A DNA stretch of 64,000 nucleotides from DATHTC01 sp963746805 (GCA_963746805.1 CAVVCQ010000008.1:930001-994000), one strand, 5' to 3'. Counted from the first letter of the stretch, positions 32,673 to 41,716 are shown. Notes: generated by a model not told the origin, from the letters alone. Translations and numbers: made by a program.

Positions 32673-33080
32673 TCAGGCTCTGACGACGATGCCGGGCCGG
32701 GTCAGCGCCCAGATCACCCAGACGTCGAGTGCGATCACGATGATCGACCAGAACGGGTAGTACGGGATGAAGAAGAAGTTGGCGATCGCGCTCAGACCGG
32801 CGAGCACGATCCCCGCCACGACCGCCCAGGCCGCGCCGGTGTACAGGAAGTAGCCGACGAGGATGAGCAGGAGGCCGAGCAGGAGGTGGATCCAGCCCCA
32901 GCCGGTCGTGTCGAAGTTGAACGTGTAGTTCTGGCCGATGACGTAGAAGTCGTCGTCGATGATCGCGACGAGGCCGGCAATGGCCTGGAAGACGCCGATG
33001 ATCATCAGCATCACGATCGCGAAGGCGTACCCGCCCGTGGCCCAGCTGGACGGTTCGCTTCGCGCCTCGTACTCGGACAT
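32673..33080 (-). CDS. four-helix membrane protein
   Basis: 135 residues. After a charged N-terminus (MSEYEARSEPSS) come four hydrophobic helices: FAIVMLMIIGVFQAIAGLVAII, WIHLLLGLLLILVGYFLY, WAVVAGIVLAGLSAIANFFF and FWSIIVIALDVWVIWAL. This matches a DUF7144-like actinobacterial membrane family of unknown function. A good SD (GAGAGGAG) precedes the ATG at 33080. The leader contains GGGCGAA/TTCGCC arms. Confidence 0.85.
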   Translation of the reverse strand: MSEYEARSEPSSWATGGYAFAIVMLMIIGVFQAIAGLVAIIDDDFYVIGQNYTFNFDTTGWGWIHLLLGLLLILVGYFLYTGAAWAVVAGIVLAGLSAIANFFFIPYYPFWSIIVIALDVWVIWALTRPGIVVRA

Positions 33081-33209
33081 GCGTTGCTCCTCTCGTGCGT
33101 GCGGGCGAATCGGCCCTCTTATTCGCCGCGGGGCCGCCGCGTCCTACGGCGTGCGGCGGCGCAGCGCCCGCCTCGACGATCTGGACGCCGACGACGCGGC
33201 GACGTCGAG

Positions 33210-33308
33210 CTAGACGTCGTGGAGCGCGACCGTCCCCCCACGGCGAACCCGCAGCGCCCGCGCCTCGATCGCCGACACGCGGCGACGATACTCGGCACGC
33301 TCGGCCAT
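33210..33308 (-). CDS. 32-residue ORF after the Nif3-like gene
   Basis: A short reading frame, MAERAEYRRRVSAIEARALR and on to TVALHDV, starting 22 bp after the Nif3-like stop. It has a reasonable codon pattern but no SD and no family. It could be a small protein, a leftover of a longer gene, or chance. The 33081-33209 part between it and the membrane protein gene shows only that gene's promoter and leader. Confidence 0.25.
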   Translation of the reverse strand: MAERAEYRRRVSAIEARALRVRRGGTVALHDV

Positions 33309-33329
33309 CCGCGCCGGGTCGGGCGCCGG

Positions 33330-34195
33330 CTACTTCGGGCCGTCGGGCACGAACGCGGCCGGCAGGCCACGGGCGCGGAACCACTCGACCATGGCCAGCT
33401 GTGGCGGCTTCTCCAGCCCGTAGTGCATCGCGTCGAGCAGCGCGACGCCCTCCGCCTCCGCCAGCCGCCGGAACTCGCGCACCTCCGCCTGGACGAAGTC
33501 GAGGACGCAGTTGGTGGCGGCGTTGCCCGTCACGTACGTCTGGCAGCCGCGCTCGAGCGAGGCGCGCAGGATGTCCGCCGCGGCCCCGCCCCCGGCCGCG
33601 ATCGTCACGCGCCCCGCCTCCTGCCGCGGCCGCGTCAACACGTGGACGAGGATCTCGGGCCCGAGGATCACGCGCAGCGCGTCGGCGAGCCCCTCGATCG
33701 ACAGCGAGGTGTCGCCGATGGCGCACGCGCCGCCCGGGATCCCCTCGGCGATCGGGTAGTAGGTCTCGATCCCGGCGAGGCCGACGCCCTGCGCGACGAG
33801 CAGCGAGGGCGCGATCTCCGCGTGCATGTCCAGCGGCGCGTGCACGTGGTAGAAGCTCGAGCCCGCCTCGCGCAGCCGCTCGAAGCTCCCCGTGCGAGCG
33901 GGAGGAAGCCGGGCCGGTCGGCGAAGTCGAGCGGGTGCTCCGAGAAGAGGAGCGTCCGCGGCGGGAGCTCCGCCACGATCCGGTCGCTCGGGAACACGCA
34001 CGTCGCCGCGCGCTCGACCTCGTCGCCCCCGCGCACCATCAGCCCGTTCCAGCGGCCCTCGTAGCCCGGTGCCACGTGGTCGCGCCAGTACGGCTCACCG
34101 TAGACCTGCGCGAAGATCGGCGCCCAGTCGTCGTCGCGGACGTCCGGGACGCGGAAGTAGGCGTCGAGCTCCGCGACGATGGCGTCGAGCAGCAC
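33330..34195 (-). CDS. Nif3-like dinuclear metal-centre protein, frameshifted
   Basis: Corrected length 288. The start reads LLDAIVAELDAYFRVPDVRDDDWAPIFA and LPPRTLLFSEHPLDFAD. After a missing base near 33895 it continues GSFERLREAGSSFYHVHAPLDMH, GIETYYPIAEG, VTIAAGGGAAADILRAS and GNAATNCVLDFVQAE. The HxPLD(x)H and late His/Glu positions fit the DUF34/Nif3 two-metal site, though the substrate is not known in the family (GTP cyclohydrolase claims are debated). GTG at 34195 with TAGACT 6 bases upstream. Confidence 0.8.
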
Positions 34196-34201
34196 GGCGC
34201 G

Positions 34202-34211
34202 AGTCTACGAT
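34202..34211. promoter_or_regulatory. overlapping divergent -10 boxes, Nif3/GNAT
   Basis: TAGACT on the minus strand (plus coordinates 34202-34207) and TACGAT on the plus strand (34206-34211) share two bases, 6 and 7 bases from the two GTG starts. Start codons are 23 bp apart. Confidence 0.45.
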
Positions 34212-34218
34212 CGTCCCC

Positions 34219-34643
34219 GTGCGGATCGTCGAGGCGGCACCGGGCGACGACGGTCTCGTCCTCGCCGCGGCCGGGCTCTTCGACCGGCCGCCGACGCCGG
34301 AGTGGACGGCGGCCTTCCTCGCGCGCGACGGCCATCACCTCCTGCTCGCGCTCGTGGACGACGCGCCGGTCGGGTTCGTCAGCGGCGTCGAGACGACCCA
34401 TCCGGACAAGGGCACGGAGCTCTTCCTCTACGAGCTCGCCGTCCACGAGGGTCACCGCAACCGCGGTATCGGCCGCGCGCTCGTCCGGGCGCTCGCCGAG
34501 CTGGGAGCGCGCCGCGGCTGCTACGGGATGTGGGTGCTGACGGATGCCGGCAACGCGGCCGCGCTCACCGCGTACCGCGCTGCGGGCGCGGCGCGGGCGA
34601 GCCGGAGCCGAACGTCATGCTCTCCTGGGACTTCGAGCGCTAG
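34219..34643 (+). CDS. GNAT-family acetyltransferase, frameshifted at the C-terminus
   Basis: Corrected length 141. Acetyl-CoA binding motif A is LFLYELAVHEGHRNRGIGRALVRALAELG, followed by GMWVLTDAGNAAALTAYRAAGA. A missing base near 34590 separates this from the ending GEPEPNVMLSWDFER. It resembles small AacC3/AAC(3)-I-like acetyltransferases; the acceptor is unknown. GTG at 34219. Its stop overlaps that of the convergent ligD. Confidence 0.85.
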
Positions 34644-36997
34644 GCGCCGGCGAGCGCGTCGAGCGCCTTGTCGATCCGCTGCCTGGTCGTGAGCACGCCG
34701 GCGTAGAGGTCGCCGTCGCGCCGGACGCGCTCGAGCACCGCGTCCATCGTGAACGCGGCCGGGTCGAGGTCGGGCGTGAGCTCCTCCCAGCGCAGCGGCG
34801 TCGATACCGGAGCGCCCGCCCGAGGCCGGACCGAGTACACCGAAGCGATCGTCTTGCCCTCGCCGTTCTGGTTCGCATCGACGAGCACGCCACGCCGCTT
34901 CGACTTCGTCCACTCCGTGGTCACGAGGCCGCGGTGCGTCCGCGCGAGGGCGCCGGCGACGATCTCCGCGAACTCGCGCGTCTCGTCGTAGCCGTAGCGG
35001 CGCTCGACCGGCACGAGCACGTGGATCCCGCGCGAGCCGCTCGTCTTCGCGAAGCCGACGAGGCCGAGCGCGTCGAGGATCTCCTTCACGAGCAGCGCCA
35101 CCTGCACGGTCTCGGGGAACCCGACGTCCGGCGACGGGTCGAGGTCGAAGAGCACCCAGTCCGGCCGGTCGGGCCGGTCGACCCGCGAGTACCAGGTGTT
35201 CATGTCGATGCACGCCATGTTCACCATCCACAGGAGCGAGGGCTCGTCGTTCACGAGCGGCGCCGAGATCCACCGCTTCGTGCGCTGACGGTCGCGGGCG
35301 GAGACGAGGAACCGCTCGCGCGGGATCCATTCGGGCATGTGCGAGGGCGCGTCCTTCTGGAAGAAGAAGTCGCCCTGCCAGCCGTCGGGGTAGCGCTTCA
35401 TCGTGAACGGCCGGCTCTTCAGGTGCGGGACGAGGGCCGGCGCGACGGCGCGGTAGTACGAGAGCAGGTCGCCCTTCGTGATCCCCTCGTCCGGCCAGAA
35501 CGGCTTGTCCAGGTTCGAGAGCCGCAGCGTCTTGCGTCCGTAGCGGAGCTCCTCCTCGAGCGGCTGCGGCTCCTCGCGCACGACGTCCTCCGGCTCCTTG
35601 TCCTCGCGCAGGCCGACGTACGACGGAGCGCGGAGGTGGAGGTCGTGCGTCCACTCGACGAACTCGACCTCCGCCACGAGCTTCGGCTCGACCCAGTGGA
35701 CGTCCCGGGCGCGCACCCGCGGCATCTTCGGCGGGACGGGGAACGGGGACGTGTCGCGCTCGAGCGGACGCAGCAGCCCGAGCAGGCGCTCGATCTCCTT
35801 CTCGCCGAACCCGGTGCCGACGTTGCCGACCCAGCGGAGCTCGTCCCCGTCCCGGACGGCGAGGACGAGCGAGCCGAACGTCCCGGCGCGCCGGCCCTCG
35901 CCGCTCGTGTAGCCCGCGATGAGGAACTCCTGGCGCCCGGTCGCCTTCACCTTCAGCCACGCCCGGCTGCGCTTCCCGGCGTCGTAGCGGGAGTCGGCCC
36001 GCTTCGAGACGATCCCCTCGAGCCGCTGCTCCTTCGCGGCCGCGAACAGCGCCTCGCCGTCCTCGAAGGCCTCGGACAGGCGCACGGTGCGGCTGGTCGG
36101 GTCGAGCAGTTCCACGAGGCGCTCGCGCCGCTCGGTGAACGGCAGGTCGAGGAGCGGCACGCCGTCGACCTCGAGCACGTCGAAGACGTAGAGGAGCTGC
36201 GCGGTGCCGCCCTGCTGCATGGCGGAGAAGCTGGCGCGCCCGGTGTCGTCGAGGGTCACGACCTCGCCGTCGAGGACCGCGCTCGGCGTCCGCACGGCGC
36301 GGGGCAGTGCAGCTGCGACCGCGGCGAAGCGCTCGGTCAGCGAGTTGCGGCGGCGCGAGAAGAGCGTCGCCTCGCCCGCCTCGACGTAGGCGACCACGCG
36401 GTAGCCGTCCCACTTGACCTCGTGCAACCAGCCCTTCCCGCGCGGCACCTCCTTCGCGAGCGTCGCGAGCATCGGGTCGTAGCGCGGTGCCCCCCGGCGC
36501 GGAGAACTTTGTGGCTCAGAGCCACTAGCTCCTCCAGGCTCGCGCTTCTTCAGCAGCAGCCAGTTCTTCGGGTCGCCGCTCAGCTTCGCCGGCACGAGCG
36601 TCCACAGGCCCTCGAGCCGCTGCCCGTGGAGCCGCACCGTGAGCCCGCCGTCGCGCTTCTCCTCGACGAGCTCGTACGTCCCGTGGTCCCAGATCTCGAC
36701 CGAGCCCGCGCCGTACTCGCCGGCGGGGATCGTGCCCTCGAAGGTCCCGTAGGAGAGCGGGTGGTCCTCGACGTGCACCGCGAGCCGCTGCTCGCCCGGC
36801 TCGAGCGGGACGCCCTTCGGCACGGCCCAGCTCGCGAGCGCGCCGTTCCGCTCGAGGCGGAAGTCGTAGTGGAGCCGCCGGGCGTCGTGGCGCTGGACGA
36901 CGAAGATCGGCGCGCCGTCGGGCCCGCTCCCGTCCGCGTCGAACGGCTCGGGCGTCGACTTCGGATCCCGTTTTCGGCGGTACTCCTCGAGCGGCAC
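34640..36997 (-). CDS. ligD: multidomain DNA ligase D (PE-ligase-polymerase)
   Basis: 785 residues. The 3'-phosphoesterase domain (about 1-155) has QRHDARRLHYDFRLE and HVEDHPLSYGTFEG. The ATP-dependent ligase (about 170-480) has EVKWDGYRVVAY with the adenylated Lys near 195 and AVLDGEVVTLD. The primase-like polymerase domain (about 500-785) has VNMACIDMNTW, WVLFDLDPSPDVGF and KTSGSRGIHVLVP. This is the enzyme of bacterial non-homologous end joining with Ku, but no ku gene is in the window. The GTG at 36997 fits the PE domain start; the upstream frame is non-coding. No frameshift. Confidence 0.95.
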   Translation of the reverse strand: MPLEEYRRKRDPKSTPEPFDADGSGPDGAPIFVVQRHDARRLHYDFRLERNGALASWAVPKGVPLEPGEQRLAVHVEDHPLSYGTFEGTIPAGEYGAGSVEIWDHGTYELVEEKRDGGLTVRLHGQRLEGLWTLVPAKLSGDPKNWLLLKKREPGGASGSEPQSSPRRGAPRYDPMLATLAKEVPRGKGWLHEVKWDGYRVVAYVEAGEATLFSRRRNSLTERFAAVAAALPRAVRTPSAVLDGEVVTLDDTGRASFSAMQQGGTAQLLYVFDVLEVDGVPLLDLPFTERRERLVELLDPTSRTVRLSEAFEDGEALFAAAKEQRLEGIVSKRADSRYDAGKRSRAWLKVKATGRQEFLIAGYTSGEGRRAGTFGSLVLAVRDGDELRWVGNVGTGFGEKEIERLLGLLRPLERDTSPFPVPPKMPRVRARDVHWVEPKLVAEVEFVEWTHDLHLRAPSYVGLREDKEPEDVVREEPQPLEEELRYGRKTLRLSNLDKPFWPDEGITKGDLLSYYRAVAPALVPHLKSRPFTMKRYPDGWQGDFFFQKDAPSHMPEWIPRERFLVSARDRQRTKRWISAPLVNDEPSLLWMVNMACIDMNTWYSRVDRPDRPDWVLFDLDPSPDVGFPETVQVALLVKEILDALGLVGFAKTSGSRGIHVLVPVERRYGYDETREFAEIVAGALARTHRGLVTTEWTKSKRRGVLVDANQNGEGKTIASVYSVRPRAGAPVSTPLRWEELTPDLDPAAFTMDAVLERVRRDGDLYAGVLTTRQRIDKALDALAGA

Positions 36998-37356
36998 GGG
37001 CGTAGCTTGCCCGCTCCGGGCGACCGGAGGCGAGATGTTTCGCAGCGCCGCCCGCGGGACACCCACTTGTCCAGGACGGGTGCCCGGATTGATGCGCCCG
37101 ATCGTTGTTCCGCCCTGTGGGGGGACGTGTTCGAGGTCGGCGTTTGCCGGCCTCGAGCCGTTTTGCACCCGTTTCGATCGCAGTGCGAGGCGGTGGAGAA
37201 CCCTGTGGAGACTGTGGAAACCCGGTTGTCCCCAACAGGGGACTCCGGATCCGACTGCCGTTGCCCGGAGGCAGAACACACGAGTTCAGGGTCGTGTAGC
37301 CGCGCGCGGTACGACCAAACCCGTACGCCTGCGACGCGCCGCCGGCAGACGCCGAG
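36998..37356. other. intergenic region with DnaA-box-like repeats
   Basis: 359 bp between accA and ligD with no credible gene. At 37192-37234 four motifs lie close together: GGTGGAGAA (37192-37200), TGTGGAGAC (37204-37212), TGTGGAAAC (37213-37221) and TTGTCCCCA (37226-37234). They resemble DnaA boxes (TGTGGATAA/TTGTCCACA). CCCTGTGGAGA at 37201-37211 occurs again at 63340-63350 by rpmH. The ligD promoter must be here too, but no clear -10 lies next to its start. Confidence 0.45.
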
Positions 37357-38316
37357 CTAGGCGAAGACGCCGAGCGAGCGGAACCGCGCCCGCCGGCGGC
37401 GGCGCAGGTCGTCGGCAGGCGTCCCGACGAGCTCCTCGAGCGCGCCGTCGAGCGCCTCCCCGAGCAACCGCGCGGCCTCGTCGTGGTCGACGTGGGCGCC
37501 GCCCTCGGGCTCGGGGACGATCCCGTCGATGACGCCGAGGTCGAGGCAGTGCCGTGCGTCGGGCTTGAACGCGGCCGCCGCCTTCTTCGCCTCGCCCGCG
37601 TCCCGCCACAGGATCGCCGCGCAGCCCTCGGGCGAGATCACGGAGTAGATCGCGTTCTGCTGCATGAGCACGACGTCCGAGACCGCGAGCGCGACCGCGC
37701 CGCCCGAGCCGCCCTCGCCGATGATGCAGGCGACCGTCGGCACGCCGAGCCGCGCCATCACGGCCTGCGAGCGGGCGATCGCGCCGCCCTGCCCGTGCTG
37801 CTCGGCGAGCACGCCCGGATATGCGCCCGGCGTGTCCACGAGCGACACGACGGGGAAGCCGCGCCGGTCGGCGAGCTCCATCACCCGGTTGGCCTTCTCG
37901 TATCCCTCCGGGTAGGCCATGCCGAAGTTCCGCCGCGTCCGCTCCTTGATGTCGCGTCCCTTCTGGTGCCCGACGAGCACGACGGTGCGGCCGTTGAAGC
38001 GCGCGAGCCCGGCCACGATCGCCGCGTCGTCGCCGCGCAGCCGGTCGCCGCGGAGCTCGACGAAGTCCTCGAACAGACGCTCGACGTAGTCGAGGGTGTA
38101 CGGCCGCTCCTGGTGGCGCGCGAGCTCGACGGAGCGCCAGATGTCCTCGTCGGTCTGCCCCTCCTGGAGCCGTTCGAGCTGCCGCTCGAGCCGCTCGAGC
38201 TCGCCCGAGATCGCCCCGCCCGGGAGCCGCAGCGAGCGCAGCTTGCTCAGGCGGTTGCGCAGGCGGAGCTCGGCCTCGCCGCCCGACGCCACCGCTCCGT
38301 CGCCCTCATCGGCCAT
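37357..38316 (-). CDS. accA: acetyl-CoA carboxylase carboxyltransferase, alpha subunit
   Basis: 319 residues. It transfers carboxyl from biotin to acetyl-CoA with AccD. Signatures are the coiled N-terminus (LERLERQLERLQEG), RPYTLDYVERLFEDFVELRGDR, VSLVDTPGAYPGVLAEQHGQGGAIARS and IIGEGGSGGAVALAVSD. The ATG at 38316 overlaps accD by 11 bp. Last gene of the leftward fab-acc run. AccB and AccC are not in the window. Confidence 0.95.
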   Translation of the reverse strand: MADEGDGAVASGGEAELRLRNRLSKLRSLRLPGGAISGELERLERQLERLQEGQTDEDIWRSVELARHQERPYTLDYVERLFEDFVELRGDRLRGDDAAIVAGLARFNGRTVVLVGHQKGRDIKERTRRNFGMAYPEGYEKANRVMELADRRGFPVVSLVDTPGAYPGVLAEQHGQGGAIARSQAVMARLGVPTVACIIGEGGSGGAVALAVSDVVLMQQNAIYSVISPEGCAAILWRDAGEAKKAAAAFKPDARHCLDLGVIDGIVPEPEGGAHVDHDEAARLLGEALDGALEELVGTPADDLRRRRRARFRSLGVFA

Positions 38317-39145
38317 TGGCGAAGAGCCCCAGCACGCGCGTGGCGAACGCGGGCAGGTCGTGGCGCGGAACGACGGCGTCGACGTGGCCGTGGCGCAGGT
38401 TCGACTCGGCGAGGCCGAAGTCGTCGGGCAGCTTCTCGCGCGTCGTCTGCTGCACCACGCGCGGGCCGGCGAAGGACATGAGCGCGCCCGGCTCGGCCAC
38501 GACAACGTCCCCGAGCGAGGCGAACGAGGCGAGCAGGCCGCCGGTGGTGGGATGCGCGAGGATCGAGAGGAAGGCGCAGCCGGCGTCCTTCATGTCCTCG
38601 ACGGCCACGACCGTCTTCGGCAGCTGCATGAGCGCGAGGATCCCCTCCTGCATGCGCGCGCCGCCTGACGCCGCGACGGAGACGAGCGGGAGCCCGTGCT
38701 CGGCTGCCGTGTCGCAGGCCCGCGCGAACTTCTCGCCGACGGCGCTGCCCATCGAACCGCCCATGAAGGCGAAGTCCATGACGGCCACCTGGCACGCGTG
38801 CCCGCCGATCGCGCCCCGGCCGATCACGATCGCGTCGCCGAGGCCGGTCTTCGTCTCCGCCTCCGCGAGCCGCTCCGCGTACGGGCGCAGATCGAAGAAG
38901 GCGAGCGGGTCGGAGGAGCGGACGTCGGCGGCCTCCTCGACGAAGGAGCCCTTGTCGGTCAGGTGCGCGATCCGCGACGAGGCGCGCATCGCGAAGTGGA
39001 AGCCGCAGTGCGGACAGACCCACGCGTTCGCCTCGAGCTCGTCGTCCCGGTAATGCGAGTCGCACTGCGGGCACGTGTTCGGGTGCCGCTTGCCCTCGGG
39101 CGGCTGTGCCTGCTTGTGCTCGATCGAGACGTCGATCCGGGCCAT
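38306..39145 (-). CDS. accD: acetyl-CoA carboxylase carboxyltransferase, beta subunit
   Basis: 279 residues. The N-terminal zinc ribbon has CPQC and CPHC (residues about 25-47). The crotonase-like core has AVGEKFARACDTAAEHGLPLVSVAASGGARMQEG and LAHPTTGGLLASFASLGDV. Works with AccA in the cytoplasm to make malonyl-CoA. The ATG at 39145 follows a 39-bp gap with TAAACT inside, so some independent transcription is possible. Confidence 0.95.
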   Translation of the reverse strand: MARIDVSIEHKQAQPPEGKRHPNTCPQCDSHYRDDELEANAWVCPHCGFHFAMRASSRIAHLTDKGSFVEEAADVRSSDPLAFFDLRPYAERLAEAETKTGLGDAIVIGRGAIGGHACQVAVMDFAFMGGSMGSAVGEKFARACDTAAEHGLPLVSVAASGGARMQEGILALMQLPKTVVAVEDMKDAGCAFLSILAHPTTGGLLASFASLGDVVVAEPGALMSFAGPRVVQQTTREKLPDDFGLAESNLRHGHVDAVVPRHDLPAFATRVLGLFANGR

Positions 39146-39184
39146 GCGAAGCCGTGAGTTTAGACCTCGCCGTTCTCCACCCGG

Positions 39185-39943
39185 TTACAGGCCCGCGGCG
39201 CGCGCGAGCCGCGTCAGCGGGCCGACGTTGCGCTCGCTCCCGAGATGTCCGCTCAATCCGAGCCCGTCGATCCGCGGGAGCCCGCGCAGCAGGGTCTCCA
39301 CCTCCGCGAGCGTGGGCCCGCCGGGCTCGGGGAAGAACACATCCGCCTCGCCGGGCCGCAGGACGTCGAGGTCGAGCGCGACGTAGAGGGCGTCCGTGTC
39401 GGCGAGCGCCCGCGCGACGTCGTCGTCGATACCGACGCTGCGCGTGTACTCGACCTCGGGCGGGTCGAGATTCCGCGCGCCGACGAGCGCGACATCGCCG
39501 GGACGCACCGAGCCCTCGTCGATCGCCATCCGCAGCGACATCCCCCACGCATTGCCGGACGGCGACGACTCGGCCGTGTTGAGGTCGCCGTGGGCGTCGA
39601 GCCAGACGACCGCGAGCCGGCCGTGGCGTTCCGCGAGCCGGCGGATCGCGCCGATGTGCGAGCAGCAGCAGCCGCCGAGGACGAGCGGCCGGTGCGGCAA
39701 CTGCTCGGCGACGGCGTGCGACTGCTGCTCGAGCGTCTCCGCCTCGACGAGGCCGGCGTCGGGCCAGTCGAGCGGCAGCGTCGCGCCCTCCTTCATCCCG
39801 TCGCCGCCGACGCCCCTGGCCGAGCGGACGCGAAGCAGCCCTGCGGCGAACTCGCGCCCGCAGCTGTGGCACTGGTAGTCCCCGTCGAGCGCGACGGCGG
39901 TGAGCGTGCGGCAGTCCGGGCACTTCGCGCGGAGGGCGCTCAC
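39185..39943 (-). CDS. arginase-family-like protein with N-terminal zinc ribbon
   Basis: 252 residues. The first 30 residues form a zinc ribbon (CPDC at 8-11, CHSC at 25-28). The rest has the arginase/agmatinase/HDAC-like order: LVLGGCCCSHIGAI, VVWLDAHGDLNT, ALYVALDLDVLRPGE. The first motif reads GGCCCSH where the family has GGDHS, and the last lacks the second Asp of DxDxxDP, so the two-metal centre is altered. It may be a different hydrolase or a non-enzymatic member. GTG at 39943 overlaps the upstream GNAT stop. Confidence 0.75.
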   Translation of the reverse strand: MSALRAKCPDCRTLTAVALDGDYQCHSCGREFAAGLLRVRSARGVGGDGMKEGATLPLDWPDAGLVEAETLEQQSHAVAEQLPHRPLVLGGCCCSHIGAIRRLAERHGRLAVVWLDAHGDLNTAESSPSGNAWGMSLRMAIDEGSVRPGDVALVGARNLDPPEVEYTRSVGIDDDVARALADTDALYVALDLDVLRPGEADVFFPEPGGPTLAEVETLLRGLPRIDGLGLSGHLGSERNVGPLTRLARAAGL

Positions 39944-40821
39944 GACCGGAGCTCCCAGGTGTCGGAGCGGCGGATCTGCCGCATCCCGGCGCGCTCGTAG
40001 AGCGCGACCGCCCCGGTCGTGTTCTCGGCGTCGACGCCCAGGCTCACCCGCGTGCAGCCGCGCCGCGCGAACTCCGTGAACACGTGCCGGAGCAGCGCGC
40101 TGCCCAGTCCGCGGTGCCGGTACGCCGGCAGCACACCGAGGATCCCGATCCAGCCATGGCGCGGGTCGCCGGAGTCGTGCAGCTGGCAGATCGCGACGCC
40201 CGCGACCGCGTCGCCCTCCTCGGCGAGGAACCACAGCGTCGGGTCGAAGGCGCTCGACTCGACGGCGTAGCGCCGCCAGCGCTCGTACGGGTCCGCCTGG
40301 AACTCCCAGTGGTCGGCGAAGGACGCGGTGTACGCGTCATAGGCCCGCCGTTCCTCGCCGTCCCGCAGCGTCCGCACCTCGATCCCCTCGGGGAAGACCT
40401 GCGCCTCGACCACGCCGTCGAGCTCGATGAGCATGCGGTACGACGAGCGGATCAGCCGGTATCCCCGGCCCGCGAGCTGGCCGCGGAGGGACTCGTCGCC
40501 GGCACCGACGATCGCGCGGCGGATCACACCTTCTCCGGCGAGGCTCTCGAGCACCGGCCAGAGCGGCTCGGCGGCGCCCGGGTACTCCGGATGCTCGCGG
40601 ACGTCGAACCAGGCTTTCATCCCGTCCGCGGAACGGCCGATGTCCCCGTACGCGACGAGCGTGCCGCTCTCCTCGACAACCCGCAGGTCGACGTCGTCGT
40701 ACCCGAACCACTCCTCGATCGTGGCGGCGGTCACCTCGCGCTCACCGTGGCGGGCCTCGGCCTCGGCGTTCAGGAGCGCCGCGATCGGCGCGGCCTCGCT
40801 CGGATGCGGCTCACGAACCAC
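39940..40821 (-). CDS. double GNAT-domain acetyltransferase 1
   Basis: 293 residues with two GNAT folds. The first (about 1-130, SEAAPIAALLNAEAEARHG, LRGQLAGRGYRLIRSSYRM) has a weak motif A. The second (about 145-290) is intact: WIGILGVLPAYRHRGLGSALLRHVFTEFARRG and VSLGVDAENTTGAVALYERAGM. Such didomain proteins resemble mycothiol synthase MshD in layout (family knowledge), but identity is not shown. GTG at 40821 overlaps the upstream paralogue by 11 bp. Confidence 0.85.
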   Translation of the reverse strand: MVREPHPSEAAPIAALLNAEAEARHGEREVTAATIEEWFGYDDVDLRVVEESGTLVAYGDIGRSADGMKAWFDVREHPEYPGAAEPLWPVLESLAGEGVIRRAIVGAGDESLRGQLAGRGYRLIRSSYRMLIELDGVVEAQVFPEGIEVRTLRDGEERRAYDAYTASFADHWEFQADPYERWRRYAVESSAFDPTLWFLAEEGDAVAGVAICQLHDSGDPRHGWIGILGVLPAYRHRGLGSALLRHVFTEFARRGCTRVSLGVDAENTTGAVALYERAGMRQIRRSDTWELRS

Positions 40822-41716
40822 GGAGCTCCTTCTCCCACACGGCCGCCTCCCACAACGTCCGCATGCCGAGGCGCTCGTACAGCCGTGTCGCGCCGGTCTC
40901 GTTCTGGGCGTCGACGCCGAGCGCGACGCGATGCTCGCCGCGGCGGACGAACTCGGCGAACGTCCAGCGCATGAGCGCCTCGCCGATGCCGCGGCCACGG
41001 AAGCGGGCAGGAACGCCGATCGTGCCGATCCAGCCCCAGTCCCCGACGTCCTTCCACCAGTTGAGCGACGCGCCGGCGAGCTCCCCGTCCGCCTCGGCGA
41101 CGCCACAGAGCGACGGGTCGTAGTCGTCTCGGGCGAACGTGCGCTCCGCGTACTCCTCGAAGGTGCGGCGCCGGTGCTCCCAGTGCCCGGCGAACGCCTC
41201 CTCGACCAGCTCGTGGACGGCCGGCTCCTCGCCGGGCCGCAGGGGACGCAGCGCGACGCCGGGCGGGGGCTCCGGGTCGGGCGCCGACTCGAGCTCGACG
41301 ACCATGCGCCGGAAGCGGCGCACCGTCTCGTAGCCGCGGCCGCGGTAGAGCTCGTCGGCCCTCGCGGTCGTCGCGTTCTGCAGGTAGACCCGGCCGTCGA
41401 CCCAGCCCATCCGCGCCCGCGCCTCGTCCTCGGTGAGCCGGAGCAGCTCGCTCCCGACGCCCCGGCCGCGGAGCTCGGGATCGACGTAGCCGTCGGCCAT
41501 CATCCGACCGTTCGGCCGCGCCTCGAGGTCGGCATAGCCCGCGAGCCGGCCGTCGATCTCGGCGAGCCAGGCGTCGCGGCCGAGGTCGATCGTGTCCCAG
41601 TGACCGCGCAGCTGGCGCTCGTCCCACTCGGCCTCGCCCGTGTCGTCCTCCTCGACGGCGCGCAGCAGCGCGACGACGACGTCGAGGTCACCGCTCCCGG
41701 GACGCCGCACCTTCAC
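40811..41716 (-). CDS. double GNAT-domain acetyltransferase 2
   Basis: 301 residues, paralogue of the next gene. The first GNAT has MADGYVDPELRGRGVGSELLRLTEDEARARMG and VYLQNATTARADELYRGRGY. The second has GWIGTIGVPARFRGRGIGEALMRWTFAEFVRRG and VALGVDAQNETGATRLYERLGM. Both halves keep motif A here, unlike the neighbour. GTG at 41716 overlaps the HAD gene stop (GTGA). Acceptor unknown. Confidence 0.87.
   Translation of the reverse strand: MKVRRPGSGDLDVVVALLRAVEEDDTGEAEWDERQLRGHWDTIDLGRDAWLAEIDGRLAGYADLEARPNGRMMADGYVDPELRGRGVGSELLRLTEDEARARMGWVDGRVYLQNATTARADELYRGRGYETVRRFRRMVVELESAPDPEPPPGVALRPLRPGEEPAVHELVEEAFAGHWEHRRRTFEEYAERTFARDDYDPSLCGVAEADGELAGASLNWWKDVGDWGWIGTIGVPARFRGRGIGEALMRWTFAEFVRRGEHRVALGVDAQNETGATRLYERLGMRTLWEAAVWEKELRGS

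Noticed and set aside
37105..37299. 64-residue frame with a CGDC motif between accA and ligD
   Set aside because: Arg/Pro-rich low-complexity sequence, no SD or -10 at the right distance, and it covers the DnaA-box-like cluster.
37180..37300. tRNA-like segment in the accA-ligD gap
   Set aside because: No GTTCGANTCC T-loop or matching acceptor stem could be formed. I found no tRNA elsewhere in the window either.
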